Program-made: the position numbers and the translations under genes
Notes under the pieces: model-generated
Database searches by the model: none
Told to the model about the DNA's origin: nothing
What the model saw: only the letters and a program-made list of their open reading frames with translations
NCBI GenBank assembly: GCA_046565505.1
Contig: JBKHYJ010000094.1
Coordinates: 35,558 to 99,557 of the forward strand
DNA from: JBKHYJ01 sp046565505
GTDB lineage: Bacteria; Acidobacteriota; Blastocatellia; UBA7656
DNA: 64,000 bases
Direction: 5' to 3'
Part shown: positions 26,519-35,520 of the stretch, one piece after another
How the letters are laid out: every line of letters begins with the position of its first letter
How positions within the stretch are numbered: the stretch's first letter is position 1

Positions 26519-27880
26519 CTAATTGTTCCCGCGCGCGCGCCGCGCCGCAGCCGCCTGTGCCACGGGCTTGCTCTTCTTTTCGCGGCCGCGCGACACCTGC
26601 GGGGATTTTGCAGGCTTCCTGTTACCGGTGACGCGCGCCTTCTTGTCGCCCCCGGGTTTCGACTTGTCGGTCCTGGCCTTGCTTTCGGCATGCTTGGCCG
26701 GCCTGGGGCCGCCCACTTGATTAATCTCTTTCGCGATCAGACTCTCGTCGGGCCTGTGCCCATCGGCGAACGCGAATATGTGTATGTGGTTGCGGTTCTC
26801 CCTGAGCGCCTCGACGCGGCCCTCGTCTTTGAGCTTTGCCACGACCGACATCAAGTAGTCTTGCTCGGCCGACGTCATGTAATAGTAATAAACGTCGAAC
26901 GCGAGCCCCGTCGAGTGCGGGGGGGTCGCGATCCTCGTCGCGTTCGCGTTCGTCTCGCTCAACCGCTTCTGGTACTGCTCGGGCCGCACGAGCGAAGTTA
27001 TTGGCAGCGGCCGATCAAATTTCTCTTTGTAGGCGTGGGCGATCTCCAGCAAGACTTCCCGCGCCTCCGGGCGGACGTAGCTGAGCAATCTCACCTTGAA
27101 CTGGCGTCGCGACGCCGGGTCGTTTATGTCGTAGGACTTGCCGTCGAAATTCGAGGCCATCTCCGAGAGGACGCGGTACTCGGCCTCAAGCGCCTTTCGC
27201 CTGTCGGGGTTCTTGTAGAAAGAATCGAGCAGCCTTGTTTTGTCTTCGATTGCCGTTAATGACTTCCTCGCCTCCGCCAGCTCCGCCGTCAGCGCGTTGC
27301 GCCTGGCGCGCTCGCGCTTGGAGAGCTTGCGGATTTCGGCCTCAAGGCCCTTGACGCGCGCCTGAGGCTCTTTCGCCGCTTCGGTCAACCGGGCATGCTC
27401 TTGCCTGAATTCGTCATCGCTCGCAAACAAGGGGATGTTTTCGCCGCTGGCCCCGTCGTAATGCGTAAACGGTTCGTCGCTCGCGTTGGCCCCGACGCCG
27501 TACAGAATAAAGTCATCCCCGAAAGGCTCCATCTCGACCAACTGGTTCCGGCGTATTAGCTCGACGAGCTCCGCGTAGTCGTGCGGCAGGTCGTAGTCTT
27601 GCTCGCGCGATTCGGCGACCTGTACGGCGAGGAACCTGCGGCGGTCGCTGTAGTGTTTAAGCTCGGCCGGAGTCTCGACCTGCGCCTTTCTGCCGACAGG
27701 CTCGCCGCGCTCCTCTTCGACCTTGCGGGCGGCTTCTTTCCAGGGGTTGACCTGCGGCGCTTCGACGGTCGGCGGGGGCTGTACGGCCGTCTCCTTGCGG
27801 TGCGCGCGGCAGCCCCCCGCTAACGCAATTGCCGAAAGACAGAATGCCATCAGACTGGCCCGCGAAAACAAGCGCCGCAT
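26519..27880 (-). CDS. DUF5715-like zinc-peptidase-fold lipoprotein
   Basis: 453 residues from ATG 27880 (27898 is also open). A lipobox, IALAGGC, puts the lipidated Cys at residue 24. The middle has a long coiled coil (about 160-225, EAEIRKLSKRERARRNALTA). The C-terminal domain has the LAS/M15 metal signature: PHSTGLAFDVYYYY (H322, D329) and NRNHIHIFAF (His-x-His at 365/367), in the layout of DUF5715 proteins. A murein or peptide hydrolase role follows from the fold only. The last 60 residues are very basic (KSKPGGDKKARV, REKKSKPVAQAAAARRARG), perhaps binding a cell-wall polymer. Confidence 0.8.
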   Translation of the reverse strand: MRRLFSRASLMAFCLSAIALAGGCRAHRKETAVQPPPTVEAPQVNPWKEAARKVEEERGEPVGRKAQVETPAELKHYSDRRRFLAVQVAESREQDYDLPHDYAELVELIRRNQLVEMEPFGDDFILYGVGANASDEPFTHYDGASGENIPLFASDDEFRQEHARLTEAAKEPQARVKGLEAEIRKLSKRERARRNALTAELAEARKSLTAIEDKTRLLDSFYKNPDRRKALEAEYRVLSEMASNFDGKSYDINDPASRRQFKVRLLSYVRPEAREVLLEIAHAYKEKFDRPLPITSLVRPEQYQKRLSETNANATRIATPPHSTGLAFDVYYYYMTSAEQDYLMSVVAKLKDEGRVEALRENRNHIHIFAFADGHRPDESLIAKEINQVGGPRPAKHAESKARTDKSKPGGDKKARVTGNRKPAKSPQVSRGREKKSKPVAQAAAARRARGNN

Positions 27881-28094
27881 GATCACCCGTGACCCCATGA
27901 ATTAGCCGGCCCCCCTTCTATAAGATTACCTGAGATTCAAACTAAAACGCTATAGTTGCCGTATAGGAAACAGATGACAGCGGGAAGGCGACAGGTTACA
28001 GTAATAAGGACAGATACTTTATTTGAATGGTGAGGGGCGGCCAGGCGACCTGTGGCCTGTAGCCCCGGCACAGGGTTATTGATCTGGAGGCGAT

Positions 28095-28886
28095 ATGTAT
28101 TGTCCGAAGTGCGGCACGGAAGCCATGCAGACCCAGAGGTTTTGCAAGCTATGCGGGACCAACCTGCAATTGATTCACGACACGCTGAAGGGGGGCGACA
28201 GCCCTCAATCCCCGCTGGGAATAGATGTCGAGAAGCTGACTCAGAACGCCCTGGAGTTTGCCAAGAGCTGGAAGTCGGGATTACACGTACAGCTTCACGA
28301 CCAATGGAACCCGCACATAAAGCTGGGCGAGGGGCGCGCCTCCGCGCGCGATTTGAGGAGGAAGGCGAGGGAGGAAGCCCGGCTCCAGAATCTGCCGAAA
28401 CCGAAGGAGTATCTGTCCTACTCCTGGCAGCACAACTTGAGGGATGGCCTCATCAGCCTGTTTACCGGCGTGGGCCTCGCGATATTGCTGTATTACCTCG
28501 CGCAGGAGGCCATCAGTTCGGGCGCTTTTAGGGACATACCCCGATTGACCGACAGGCAGATGGAGGGGATCGACAGGGGACTCAGGTGGGTGTGGCTGAC
28601 CGGGTTGATCCCCGCGCTCAAGGGGCTCGCGCAAATCATCTACGCCGCGTTCTTCGGCGAATCCATAGCCACGTTGACTGAGAGATTCACACCGGCCCGC
28701 AACCAGGCGGCTTCACTCCAAGACCCCGACCAGCCCGCCCGCGACCATGTGACTTCCCCATCCATTCAGGAGGAGCAGGCGCGGCGCGGCTTCGACGGGT
28801 TATCCGAGCCGCCTTCGAGCGTCACCGAGCGCACGACGCACATATTCGATTCCCCGCACCCGCAGCAGAACCGCGAGACTCAATAA
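28095..28886 (+). CDS. Zinc-ribbon membrane protein
   Basis: 263 residues; GGAGG lies just before ATG 28095. Two CxxC knuckles (MYCPKCGTE, RFCKLCGTN) make an N-terminal zinc ribbon. A charged amphipathic part follows, with a membrane helix near residues 118-135 (FTGVGLAILLYYLAQEA) and probably a second near 172-190 (GLIPALKGLAQIIYAAFFG). The C-terminal 70 residues are Pro/Ser/Glu-rich and look disordered. This layout is common in bacterial zinc-ribbon proteins of unknown role. It is convergent with dxs and separate from it functionally. Confidence 0.8.
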   Translation: MYCPKCGTEAMQTQRFCKLCGTNLQLIHDTLKGGDSPQSPLGIDVEKLTQNALEFAKSWKSGLHVQLHDQWNPHIKLGEGRASARDLRRKAREEARLQNLPKPKEYLSYSWQHNLRDGLISLFTGVGLAILLYYLAQEAISSGAFRDIPRLTDRQMEGIDRGLRWVWLTGLIPALKGLAQIIYAAFFGESIATLTERFTPARNQAASLQDPDQPARDHVTSPSIQEEQARRGFDGLSEPPSSVTERTTHIFDSPHPQQNRETQ

Positions 28887-28974
28887 ACGCTGTCGCCGCT
28901 TCCGCGTCACCGGCCCACTATTTAAAGGCCCGAGCCGCCCCGGCGCAACGGGCCGCCGACCGCGGCGGCAATTA

Positions 28975-30879
28975 TTACTTGCTATAAACGGGGTCAAAGC
29001 TGAACCTGCTCGCCGCGAATTCTTTCACACTCGAATAGATTCCGTCCGCGTCCAGACCATACTTCGCCAGCAGCAAACTCTGGCTGGCATGCTCTATGAG
29101 CTTGTCGGGGAACCCTAACCGCAGCACGCGGACTTCGCTCAGGCGATTCGCCTCGAGAAGCTCCATGACGGCGCTCCCGAACCCGCCGATCAAGTTGTGG
29201 TCCTCGACCGTCACTATCGACCCGTGCGAACGCGCGAGCGCGAGAATCAATTCGGCGTCGAGCGGCTTTACGAACCGGGCGTTGACGACCGTCGGGTTCA
29301 GCCCTTCGGCCGCGAGCCGCTCCGCAGCCTGAACGCAGTAAGAAACCTGCGTACCTATGCCGAGGATGGCGATGTCCGTGCCCTCGCGCAGTATCTCGGC
29401 TTTCCCGATCTCTAGCGCGCGGATCTCTTCGTCCATCGGCACGCCGAGCCCGTTACCGCGCGGGTAACGGACGGAGGCGGGGCCATTGTAGTCTATGGCC
29501 GTCTTGAGCATGTGGCGCAGCTCGTTCTCGTCCTTCGGGGCCATGATGACGAACTTCGGCATAGGCCGGAGGTAAGCGAAATCCATCAGCCCATGATGAG
29601 TGGGCCCGTCCGCCCCGGCCACGCCCGCGCGGTCGAGCGCGAACGTCACGTCAAGGTTCATCAGCACCACGTCATGAAATATCTGGTCGAACGCGCGCTG
29701 CAAGAACGAGGAGTAGATCGCGGCGACGGGCTTCAGCCCCTCGGTCGCCATCCCCGCGGCGAAGGTGACCGCGTGTTGCTCGGCTATCGCCACGTCATAG
29801 GTGCGGTCGGGGAACTCCTTCATGACTTTGCTCAGGCCCGTGCCGTCGGGCATCGCGGCCGTGATCGCCACTATGCGGTCATCTTTTTTCATCAGGTCGG
29901 CGGTCGCCTGGGCGAAGACCGACGTGTAGGTCGGCGCGGTCGCCTGCTCCTTGATGAATTTGCCGCTCGATATTTCAAAAGCTGAGGTGCCATGCCATGC
30001 CGCCTTGTCGCGCTCGGCGGGCTCGTAGCCTTTGCCCTTCACCGTCAGCGCGTGTATCAGGACCGGGCCGTCCTCCTTCTTCGCCTCTTCGAGCGTCTGG
30101 AGGATGGAAGTCATGTCGTGACCGTTGATCGGCCCCATGTACTTCAGCCCCAACTCCTCCCACAGCGCGCCCGGGATGAAGGCGCGGGCGAGCGTGTCTT
30201 TAAGCGCCCTCGCGCCCGACAGCATCATCTCCCCGACGGCCGGGATGGACTTGAGCCACTCCTCGACCTCGTGCTTGAACTCGTTGTATGGGCGCGCGGT
30301 GCGAATCCGATTCAAGTACCCCGAAAGCGCGCCGACGTTCGGGGATATGGACATCTCGTTATCGTTCAGCAGGATTATCATCTTCGTCTTGAGGTGGCCC
30401 ACCTGGTTTATGCCTTCCAGCGCCATGCCCGCCGTCAACCCGGCGTCGCCGATGAAGGCGATCACTTCAAAGTCTTCGCCCTTCAGGTCGCGCGCGGCGG
30501 CGATGCCCAGGGCGGAGGAGATTGACGTGCCGGCGTGGGCAGCGTTGAATACGTCGTACGCGGACTCTTCGCGCCGCAGGAACCCGCTGAGCCCATTGTA
30601 CTGTCGTATGGTCGGGAACTGATCGCGCCGGCCCGTGATGATCTTGTGCGCGTACGCCTGGTGCCCTATGTCTACGACCAGCTTGTCTCGCGGCGTGTCG
30701 AAGGCGTAATGCAGCGCGACGAGGAGTTCGACCGGGCCGAGGCTCGCGCCCGTGTGGCCGCCTATCTTTGATAGCGTCTCAATCATGTACTCGCGTATCT
30801 CGTCCGCGAGCGGTTGCAGTTTCGAGGGCGAAAGCTGGCGCAAATCCGCCGGGTCATTAATCTGTTGCAACAGTTTCAT
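28975..30879 (-). CDS. dxs: 1-deoxy-D-xylulose-5-phosphate synthase
   Basis: 634 residues, normal length. It condenses pyruvate and glyceraldehyde 3-phosphate with thiamine diphosphate, the first step of the MEP isoprenoid pathway and a feed into thiamine and pyridoxal. Visible motifs: GASLGPVELLVALHY at the N-terminus, the TPP/Mg site AFIGDAGLTAGMALEG, DNEMSISPNVGALSGYLN, and the pyrimidine domain with AEQHAVTFAAGMA and DRAGVAGADGPTHHGLMD. It follows the prenyl synthase gene after a gap of 179 bases, so product flows to the next enzyme. Confidence 0.97.
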   Translation of the reverse strand: MKLLQQINDPADLRQLSPSKLQPLADEIREYMIETLSKIGGHTGASLGPVELLVALHYAFDTPRDKLVVDIGHQAYAHKIITGRRDQFPTIRQYNGLSGFLRREESAYDVFNAAHAGTSISSALGIAAARDLKGEDFEVIAFIGDAGLTAGMALEGINQVGHLKTKMIILLNDNEMSISPNVGALSGYLNRIRTARPYNEFKHEVEEWLKSIPAVGEMMLSGARALKDTLARAFIPGALWEELGLKYMGPINGHDMTSILQTLEEAKKEDGPVLIHALTVKGKGYEPAERDKAAWHGTSAFEISSGKFIKEQATAPTYTSVFAQATADLMKKDDRIVAITAAMPDGTGLSKVMKEFPDRTYDVAIAEQHAVTFAAGMATEGLKPVAAIYSSFLQRAFDQIFHDVVLMNLDVTFALDRAGVAGADGPTHHGLMDFAYLRPMPKFVIMAPKDENELRHMLKTAIDYNGPASVRYPRGNGLGVPMDEEIRALEIGKAEILREGTDIAILGIGTQVSYCVQAAERLAAEGLNPTVVNARFVKPLDAELILALARSHGSIVTVEDHNLIGGFGSAVMELLEANRLSEVRVLRLGFPDKLIEHASQSLLLAKYGLDADGIYSSVKEFAASRFSFDPVYSK

Positions 30880-31058
30880 GGCTCAAATCATCTCCCGTTA
30901 GATTAGTCATAAAGCATGCACATGGTACTTTCCGGTAGCGGCATTTCCTCGCACGCGGCCTCCGTCTGCTTCGGCCGGACCGGACTTCACTTAGATGCAA
31001 GATATCGCGCAGGCGATTGAATTTCGCAGGTGAAAATTCTCTTAAGAGGATAACCGCT

Positions 31059-31958
31059 TCAGGATTTCCTCGCAATGATGAAACGCGCGACCCCTTCGAG
31101 CACGCCGCCCGCGGGGCCGAGGCCGGAAATTATATTGACCGCCTCGTCCACCAGCGCGCGCGCCCGCCTTTCAGAAGCCGCCATGCCATAAATCGCCGGG
31201 TAAGTCGCTTTGTGGGCCGCCTGGTCTTTGCCCGGCGTCTTGCCGAGCTGTTCGCTGGTCGAAACCACGTCGAGTATATCATCGGCTATCTGAAACGCCA
31301 GGCCGACCCGCTCGCCATAGGCGCGTAGCTGATCGACCTGCCATTCGGTCGCGCCGGCGATGATGCCGCCCACCGCGACCGATGCACGGATCATGGCCCC
31401 GGTCTTGGAGCGGTGAATGTATTCGAGCGCGGGCGGCTCGACCTGTTTACCCTCGTTCTCTATGTCCGCCATCTGCCCGCCGATCAGCGCGTCAACCGTC
31501 CCCGCGGCGGTCGCCACCTCGCGAATGACTCTCACCTGGCGCTCGGGGTCGCGGCCGGCCGAGTCTGACGAGAGCACGCGGAAGGCTTGAGTCAGCAAAG
31601 CGTCACCGGCCAGTATAGCCGCCGCCTCCCCGAACGCCTTGTGACAGGTCGGCCGCCCGCGCCGCAGGTCGTCGTTATCCATAGCGGGCAGGTCGTCGTG
31701 TATGAGCGAGTAGGTGTGAATCATTTCGATAGCACATGCGGCGGGCATCAAATCTCCCGTGGCGCCTCCGAACGCTTCGCCCGCCGCCAGCACGAGCGCG
31801 GGGCGGAGCCGCTTGCCGCCCGCAAGCAGGCTGTAGCGCATCGCGCGGTGAAGCAGTTGGGGCGGGGCCGTCTCGGGCGGCACGAGGCGTTCGAGCCAGA
31901 GGTTCACTTCGCCCGCGCGGCGGGCCAGGTAATCCGTGATCGTTTCTCTTGCGTTCAT
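31059..31958 (-). CDS. ispA: Polyprenyl (farnesyl/geranylgeranyl) diphosphate synthase
   Basis: 299 residues. It adds isopentenyl diphosphate to allylic diphosphates. The first Asp-rich motif is DDLPAMDNDD, with RRGRPTCHKAFGEA after it; the second is AFQIADDILDVV. LAGGKRLRPAL is the substrate Lys/Arg site. The two-residue insertion in the first motif fits bacterial type II short-chain enzymes; whether C15 or C20 is made cannot be told here. Its ATGA overlaps the xseB stop by four bases. Confidence 0.93.
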   Translation of the reverse strand: MNARETITDYLARRAGEVNLWLERLVPPETAPPQLLHRAMRYSLLAGGKRLRPALVLAAGEAFGGATGDLMPAACAIEMIHTYSLIHDDLPAMDNDDLRRGRPTCHKAFGEAAAILAGDALLTQAFRVLSSDSAGRDPERQVRVIREVATAAGTVDALIGGQMADIENEGKQVEPPALEYIHRSKTGAMIRASVAVGGIIAGATEWQVDQLRAYGERVGLAFQIADDILDVVSTSEQLGKTPGKDQAAHKATYPAIYGMAASERRARALVDEAVNIISGLGPAGGVLEGVARFIIARKS

Positions 31959-32188
31959 TCTTCGGGCTCGTCGAACGGGGCGGGGGAGTATGAACCGTCA
32001 TTGCCCTTGAGCAGTATCTCCACCTTGCGCTCGGCCTCGTCAAGCCGCTTCTGGCACTCGCGCGAAAGCCTCACCCCTTGCTCGAACAATTCGAGCGAGC
32101 GCTCCAGCGGCAAATCCCCGGCCTCAAGCTCGCCGACGATCCGCTCCAGCTCTCTCAGCGATGATTCAAAAGTCATTTCACTCGTCAT
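31955..32188 (-). CDS. xseB: Exodeoxyribonuclease VII small subunit
   Basis: 77 residues, usual size. The FESSLRELERIVGELEAGDL segment and LELFEQGVRLSRECQKRLDEA are the two-helix XseB core that coats the large subunit. The tail is acidic. It overlaps ispA by four bases. The large subunit lies 1.2 kb upstream, with a methyltransferase gene between. Confidence 0.93.
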   Translation of the reverse strand: MTSEMTFESSLRELERIVGELEAGDLPLERSLELFEQGVRLSRECQKRLDEAERKVEILLKGNDGSYSPAPFDEPEE

Positions 32189-32305
32189 GGTTTACTCGTG
32201 TGAGCCGCGGGTCGCCCGGCGACTCGCCCCCTACCGGCGTGCCCACGCGCCCGGCCGCCGGTGCGGCCCAGCGAACCTGCCGCGCGCCCGCCGGGCCGCG
32301 CAATA

Positions 32306-33316
32306 CTACTTCATCGCCAGAATAAGCGGCGACGGGGCGGGCGCGTCAATCGTGGTGACCCGCTTGAAGCCGGCCTCCTTAAGCCACTCGCGGTACTCCC
32401 GCATAGTGAACACGTCGCCGTTCTCGGTGTGCACGATCATGTTCAACCCGAACAGGAGCGGCATGGGCGGGCCGCTCCGCGCGTCGTTCGGGACCATCTC
32501 CGCGATAAGCAACATCCCATTGTCGCTGATCGCGCGGTAAGATTTCTTTATGAGCTTCTTGCCCCACTTCTCGCCTTCCGAGTGTATGATGTGGCCCAGT
32601 ATCACGAGGTCGTACTTCCCGCGGCCGAAATCGATCTCGCGCAGGTTCCCTTCAATGTAGTCGTAGCGGTCCGCGACGCCGAAGCGTTCGACGAACCGGC
32701 GGGCGACCGCCGTCACCTCCGGGTAATCGACCACGGTCACGCGGGCGTCTGGGATCGCTTCGGCGAATGGCAGCGACCATGCGGCCGAACCGGCCGCCAC
32801 GTCGAGTATGTTCTTGATTCGCCCGCGGCTCTTTTCAGGTATCCCGGCGACCGCCGCGCGCGCGCCCGCGTAACTCATCGGGAAGATGGCCTCCACGAGC
32901 CTGGGAAAGAATTCGCGCCCGCCCTCGTCGGTATCCACCGACTCGATGGGGCGCCCCGTCTTAATCACTTCGGTCAGTTGCGACCAGCCATTCCAGGTGA
33001 GCCTTGTTTCATGCGCGAACGCGCCCATGTAAGTGGGCTTCCCCTTCACCAGGAACTGCTCGGCCACAGGCTCAAGCCCATAATTGCCATTCTTCTTGTT
33101 CAGGTAGCCCAGCCCGGTTAAAGCGTCAAGCAGGTGCTCGGTCGCTCGCGGGTTGGATTTGGCCGCGCGGGCGATCTCTTTCGCCGCGCGGGCGCCGGAG
33201 TTGATATGCGTGAATATGTCAAGCTCCACGCCGGCCACCAGCGCCTGGGCCGCGCGCGCCGCCCAGAGGTGCTCTATGATTTGCTGCGGTGTCAGGTTCG
33301 ATTCCGTTGAACTCAT
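32306..33316 (-). CDS. Class I SAM methyltransferase of the O-methyltransferase (Methyltransf_2) type
   Basis: 336 residues. N-terminal winged-helix dimerisation domain (PQQIIEHLWAARAAQALVAG, then TEHLLDALTGLGYLNKKNG), and a Rossmann catalytic domain with VAAGSAAWSLPFAEA as SAM loop and VILGHIIHSEGEKWGKKL. The layout equals that of small-molecule O-methyltransferases such as hydroxyindole or polyketide methylases. The substrate is unknown. It is inserted between xseA and xseB in an otherwise conserved neighbourhood and shares their strand. Confidence 0.85.
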   Translation of the reverse strand: MSSTESNLTPQQIIEHLWAARAAQALVAGVELDIFTHINSGARAAKEIARAAKSNPRATEHLLDALTGLGYLNKKNGNYGLEPVAEQFLVKGKPTYMGAFAHETRLTWNGWSQLTEVIKTGRPIESVDTDEGGREFFPRLVEAIFPMSYAGARAAVAGIPEKSRGRIKNILDVAAGSAAWSLPFAEAIPDARVTVVDYPEVTAVARRFVERFGVADRYDYIEGNLREIDFGRGKYDLVILGHIIHSEGEKWGKKLIKKSYRAISDNGMLLIAEMVPNDARSGPPMPLLFGLNMIVHTENGDVFTMREYREWLKEAGFKRVTTIDAPAPSPLILAMK

Positions 33317-33431
33317 TATGATCTTGTCTCCACATTCCTTTCTATGAAGCGTCGCATTCCGGCCCGGTCCACTAACCTGAGCATGGCAGCTCGGGTTAAT
33401 GAGCCGGAATCTCGAAGCGGAAAACTATAAA

Positions 33432-34784
33432 CTAATCCCTCGTGCAATCCAACTCGCCATCCGCCAGCCGCACGCGAACGCGGCCGCCGCGGCCGACATC
33501 CTCCGCGCGCTTTATCACGGCGCCGCCCTCGTCGAACGCTATGGCGTAACCGCGCGATAGGACGGCGAGCGGCGAGAGCGAGTCAAGCTTCCCGACGGCG
33601 ACGGAGACACCCTCTCGGTCGCGCGCCACCGCCGCCCGCGCGAGCGACTCAAGCCTGGCACTCAAGACGCCGAGCCTGCCGCGGCGCTCGACCATCTCGC
33701 GCCGTATGTCATTATCGCGCAGCCTGAGCAGGGCTTCCGAGTGTTTCGCGCGCCGCCTTTTTATCCCCCTTCTGAGCGCCGACTCCAAAGAGTACATGGC
33801 CTCGTCAAACATCTGGGCCGTGCCCTGCATCCGCAGCCGGACCTCGTCGAACGCGCGGCTCGTTTCAAGCTCTGATAGCCGGCCGCGCAATTCCAGAAGG
33901 CGGTATCTGAGCGCGGCCGCCAGGTCCTCGGTCAGCCCGGCGACGCGCGAGCTTACCTCGTCGCGAGCCATCGTCACTATCTCGGCCGCCGCCGACGGCG
34001 TTGACGCGCGGAGGTCGCTCACAAAATCCGCTATCGTAAAATCGGTCTCGTGCCCCACGGCAGAAATAACAGGCGCCCGCGAGTCGAAGATGGCGCGCGC
34101 GACGCACTCTTCGTTGAAGCACCAGAGGTCTTCGATGGACCCGCCGCCGCGCCCTATGATTATCACGTCCACCTCTTCGCGCGAGTTCAGCAGCTCGATG
34201 GCGCGCGCGACCTCCTGGCCCGCGCCATCGCCCTGTACCCGCGCCGGGGCTATCAAGACGCTGACCGCCTCGTTACGCCGCTTGAGGACGCGGAGTATGT
34301 CCCGCACCGCCGCGCCCGTCGGCGATGTCACGACGCCTATGGAGCGGGGCAGCGCCGGGAGCGGCCGCTTTCGCTCCAGGTCGAAGAGGCCCTCGGCCTC
34401 GAGCCTTCTTTTCAGCTGCTCGAACGCAAGCTGCATCGCCCCGACCCCGACCGGCTCCAGGTACTCGACGAGCATCTGGTACTCGCCGCGCGCCTCGTAT
34501 AAGGAGAGCCTGCCGTGCGCCCTGACGCTCAGCCCGTCTTCGGGGGTGAATCGTATCAAGCGGTTCTGCATGCGGAAGCTGGCGCAGCGCAGCATCGCGC
34601 CCTCGTCCTTGAGAGTGAAATACCAGTGGCCCGACGAGTGGCGGCGGAAGTTCGACACCTCGCCTTCGACCCAAACGCCATTGAATTGGGTTTCGACGAG
34701 TATCTTTACGCGCGCGGTCAGCTCCGACACCGACAGCACGCGGCGCTCTCGCATCAGTCTTTCGAGAAAAGTCAGTTCAGACAT
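33432..34784 (-). CDS. xseA: Exodeoxyribonuclease VII large subunit
   Basis: 450 residues. It degrades single-stranded DNA from both ends with XseB. N-terminal OB fold (VSELTARVKILVETQFNGV, FRRHSSGHWYFTLKDEGA) followed by the catalytic domain: VVTSPTGAAVRDIL, IIGRGGGSIEDLWCFNEE and ISAVGHETDFTIADFVSDL, then ASTPSAAAE and a long helical stalk (about 265-400). All expected conserved blocks are present. Confidence 0.96.
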   Translation of the reverse strand: MSELTFLERLMRERRVLSVSELTARVKILVETQFNGVWVEGEVSNFRRHSSGHWYFTLKDEGAMLRCASFRMQNRLIRFTPEDGLSVRAHGRLSLYEARGEYQMLVEYLEPVGVGAMQLAFEQLKRRLEAEGLFDLERKRPLPALPRSIGVVTSPTGAAVRDILRVLKRRNEAVSVLIAPARVQGDGAGQEVARAIELLNSREEVDVIIIGRGGGSIEDLWCFNEECVARAIFDSRAPVISAVGHETDFTIADFVSDLRASTPSAAAEIVTMARDEVSSRVAGLTEDLAAALRYRLLELRGRLSELETSRAFDEVRLRMQGTAQMFDEAMYSLESALRRGIKRRRAKHSEALLRLRDNDIRREMVERRGRLGVLSARLESLARAAVARDREGVSVAVGKLDSLSPLAVLSRGYAIAFDEGGAVIKRAEDVGRGGRVRVRLADGELDCTRD

Positions 34785-34830
34785 CTGAAACCCTGGGGCC
34801 TGTGCGGGGATAATCTGGTTTGGTGTGCGC

Positions 34831-35091
34831 TCACTCTTCTTCTATCCCGAGCCTCTCAAGCTCTGATTGAAGCTTCTTCCAGTCGAATGGCTTGAGGCTG
34901 AAAATAGTCCCGTCTATGTCGAAAGTCGGAACGATTCGACGGCCGCCATTGGCGCGCTCGACGACGCGCGCGGCCTCCGGCGAATCTTCAATGTCTATCT
35001 CCTCAAAGAATATGCCTTCATCGTCAAGAAACTGCTTGGCCTGGTCGCAATCCGCGCTCCAGCTTGACGTGTAGACTTTGACTTCAGCCAT
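34831..35091 (-). CDS. Glutaredoxin-like protein lacking the N-terminal active Cys
   Basis: 86 residues from ATG 35091, seven bases after GGAGG; the frame extends upstream to 35127. It is a thioredoxin-fold small protein: VKVYTSSWSADCDQAKQFL, then IVPTFDIDG with the cis-Pro and a C-terminal helix. Where glutaredoxins and mycoredoxins have CxxC, this has S12-A13-D14-C15, so the nucleophilic first Cys is missing and only the resolving-position Cys is kept. Normal dithiol chemistry is therefore unlikely; it could be a binding protein or use C15 differently. It lies just upstream of xseA. Confidence 0.8.
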   Translation of the reverse strand: MAEVKVYTSSWSADCDQAKQFLDDEGIFFEEIDIEDSPEAARVVERANGGRRIVPTFDIDGTIFSLKPFDWKKLQSELERLGIEEE

Positions 35092-35361
35092 TTTAGCCCT
35101 CCGAGGCGGCCCGCGTAACCTGAGCAATTTGAGTAGCTCGCATTTTACTACGAAGAGATTCGACTTGAAAGTTTATAGCAGGCACGCCGAGGGCGCGGGT
35201 CCCGCACCCGCAGCCGTCGGCGATGCAAAGTTTTCGTCCGTCGCGTCTGAATCACGCTGGTACACTCCCCGGGGCCGAGCGCGCCGCAGCCTCTTTATCT
35301 CGCGCGGCGGCGTGGAGCGGCCTGCGGTATGGAGGTTGCTCATAGCATTGCCGGAGGAAAT

Positions 35362-35481
35362 ATGAAGAGGCCGATTTTTATCACTTTACTGCTACTGTTC
35401 GCCTTATCGGCGGCGCCCGGCTGCTCGGTCAAGCACGACGGCGGCGCGCGAGGCCAGGCGGCCGCGCACGTTCAGCGATGA
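35362..35481 (+). CDS. Predicted 39-residue lipoprotein
   Basis: GGAGGAAAT stands directly before ATG 35362. The peptide opens MKRPIFITLLLLFALS, a compact signal, then AAPGC, a lipobox that would lipidate Cys20, and ends after only 19 more polar residues at TGA 35481. Such tiny entericidin-like lipoproteins exist, but this sequence matches none I know. The strong ribosome site and clean signal-lipobox layout are the support. Confidence 0.5.
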   Translation: MKRPIFITLLLLFALSAAPGCSVKHDGGARGQAAAHVQR

Positions 35482-35520
35482 GCATAGCCGCGCGGGCGCA
35501 CTGCTTTATAGGGCCGCCCA

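Noticed and set aside
33706..34788. 360-codon plus frame opposite xseA
   Set aside because: Antisense shadow with Ser/Arg-rich low-complexity product; xseA carries all family motifs.
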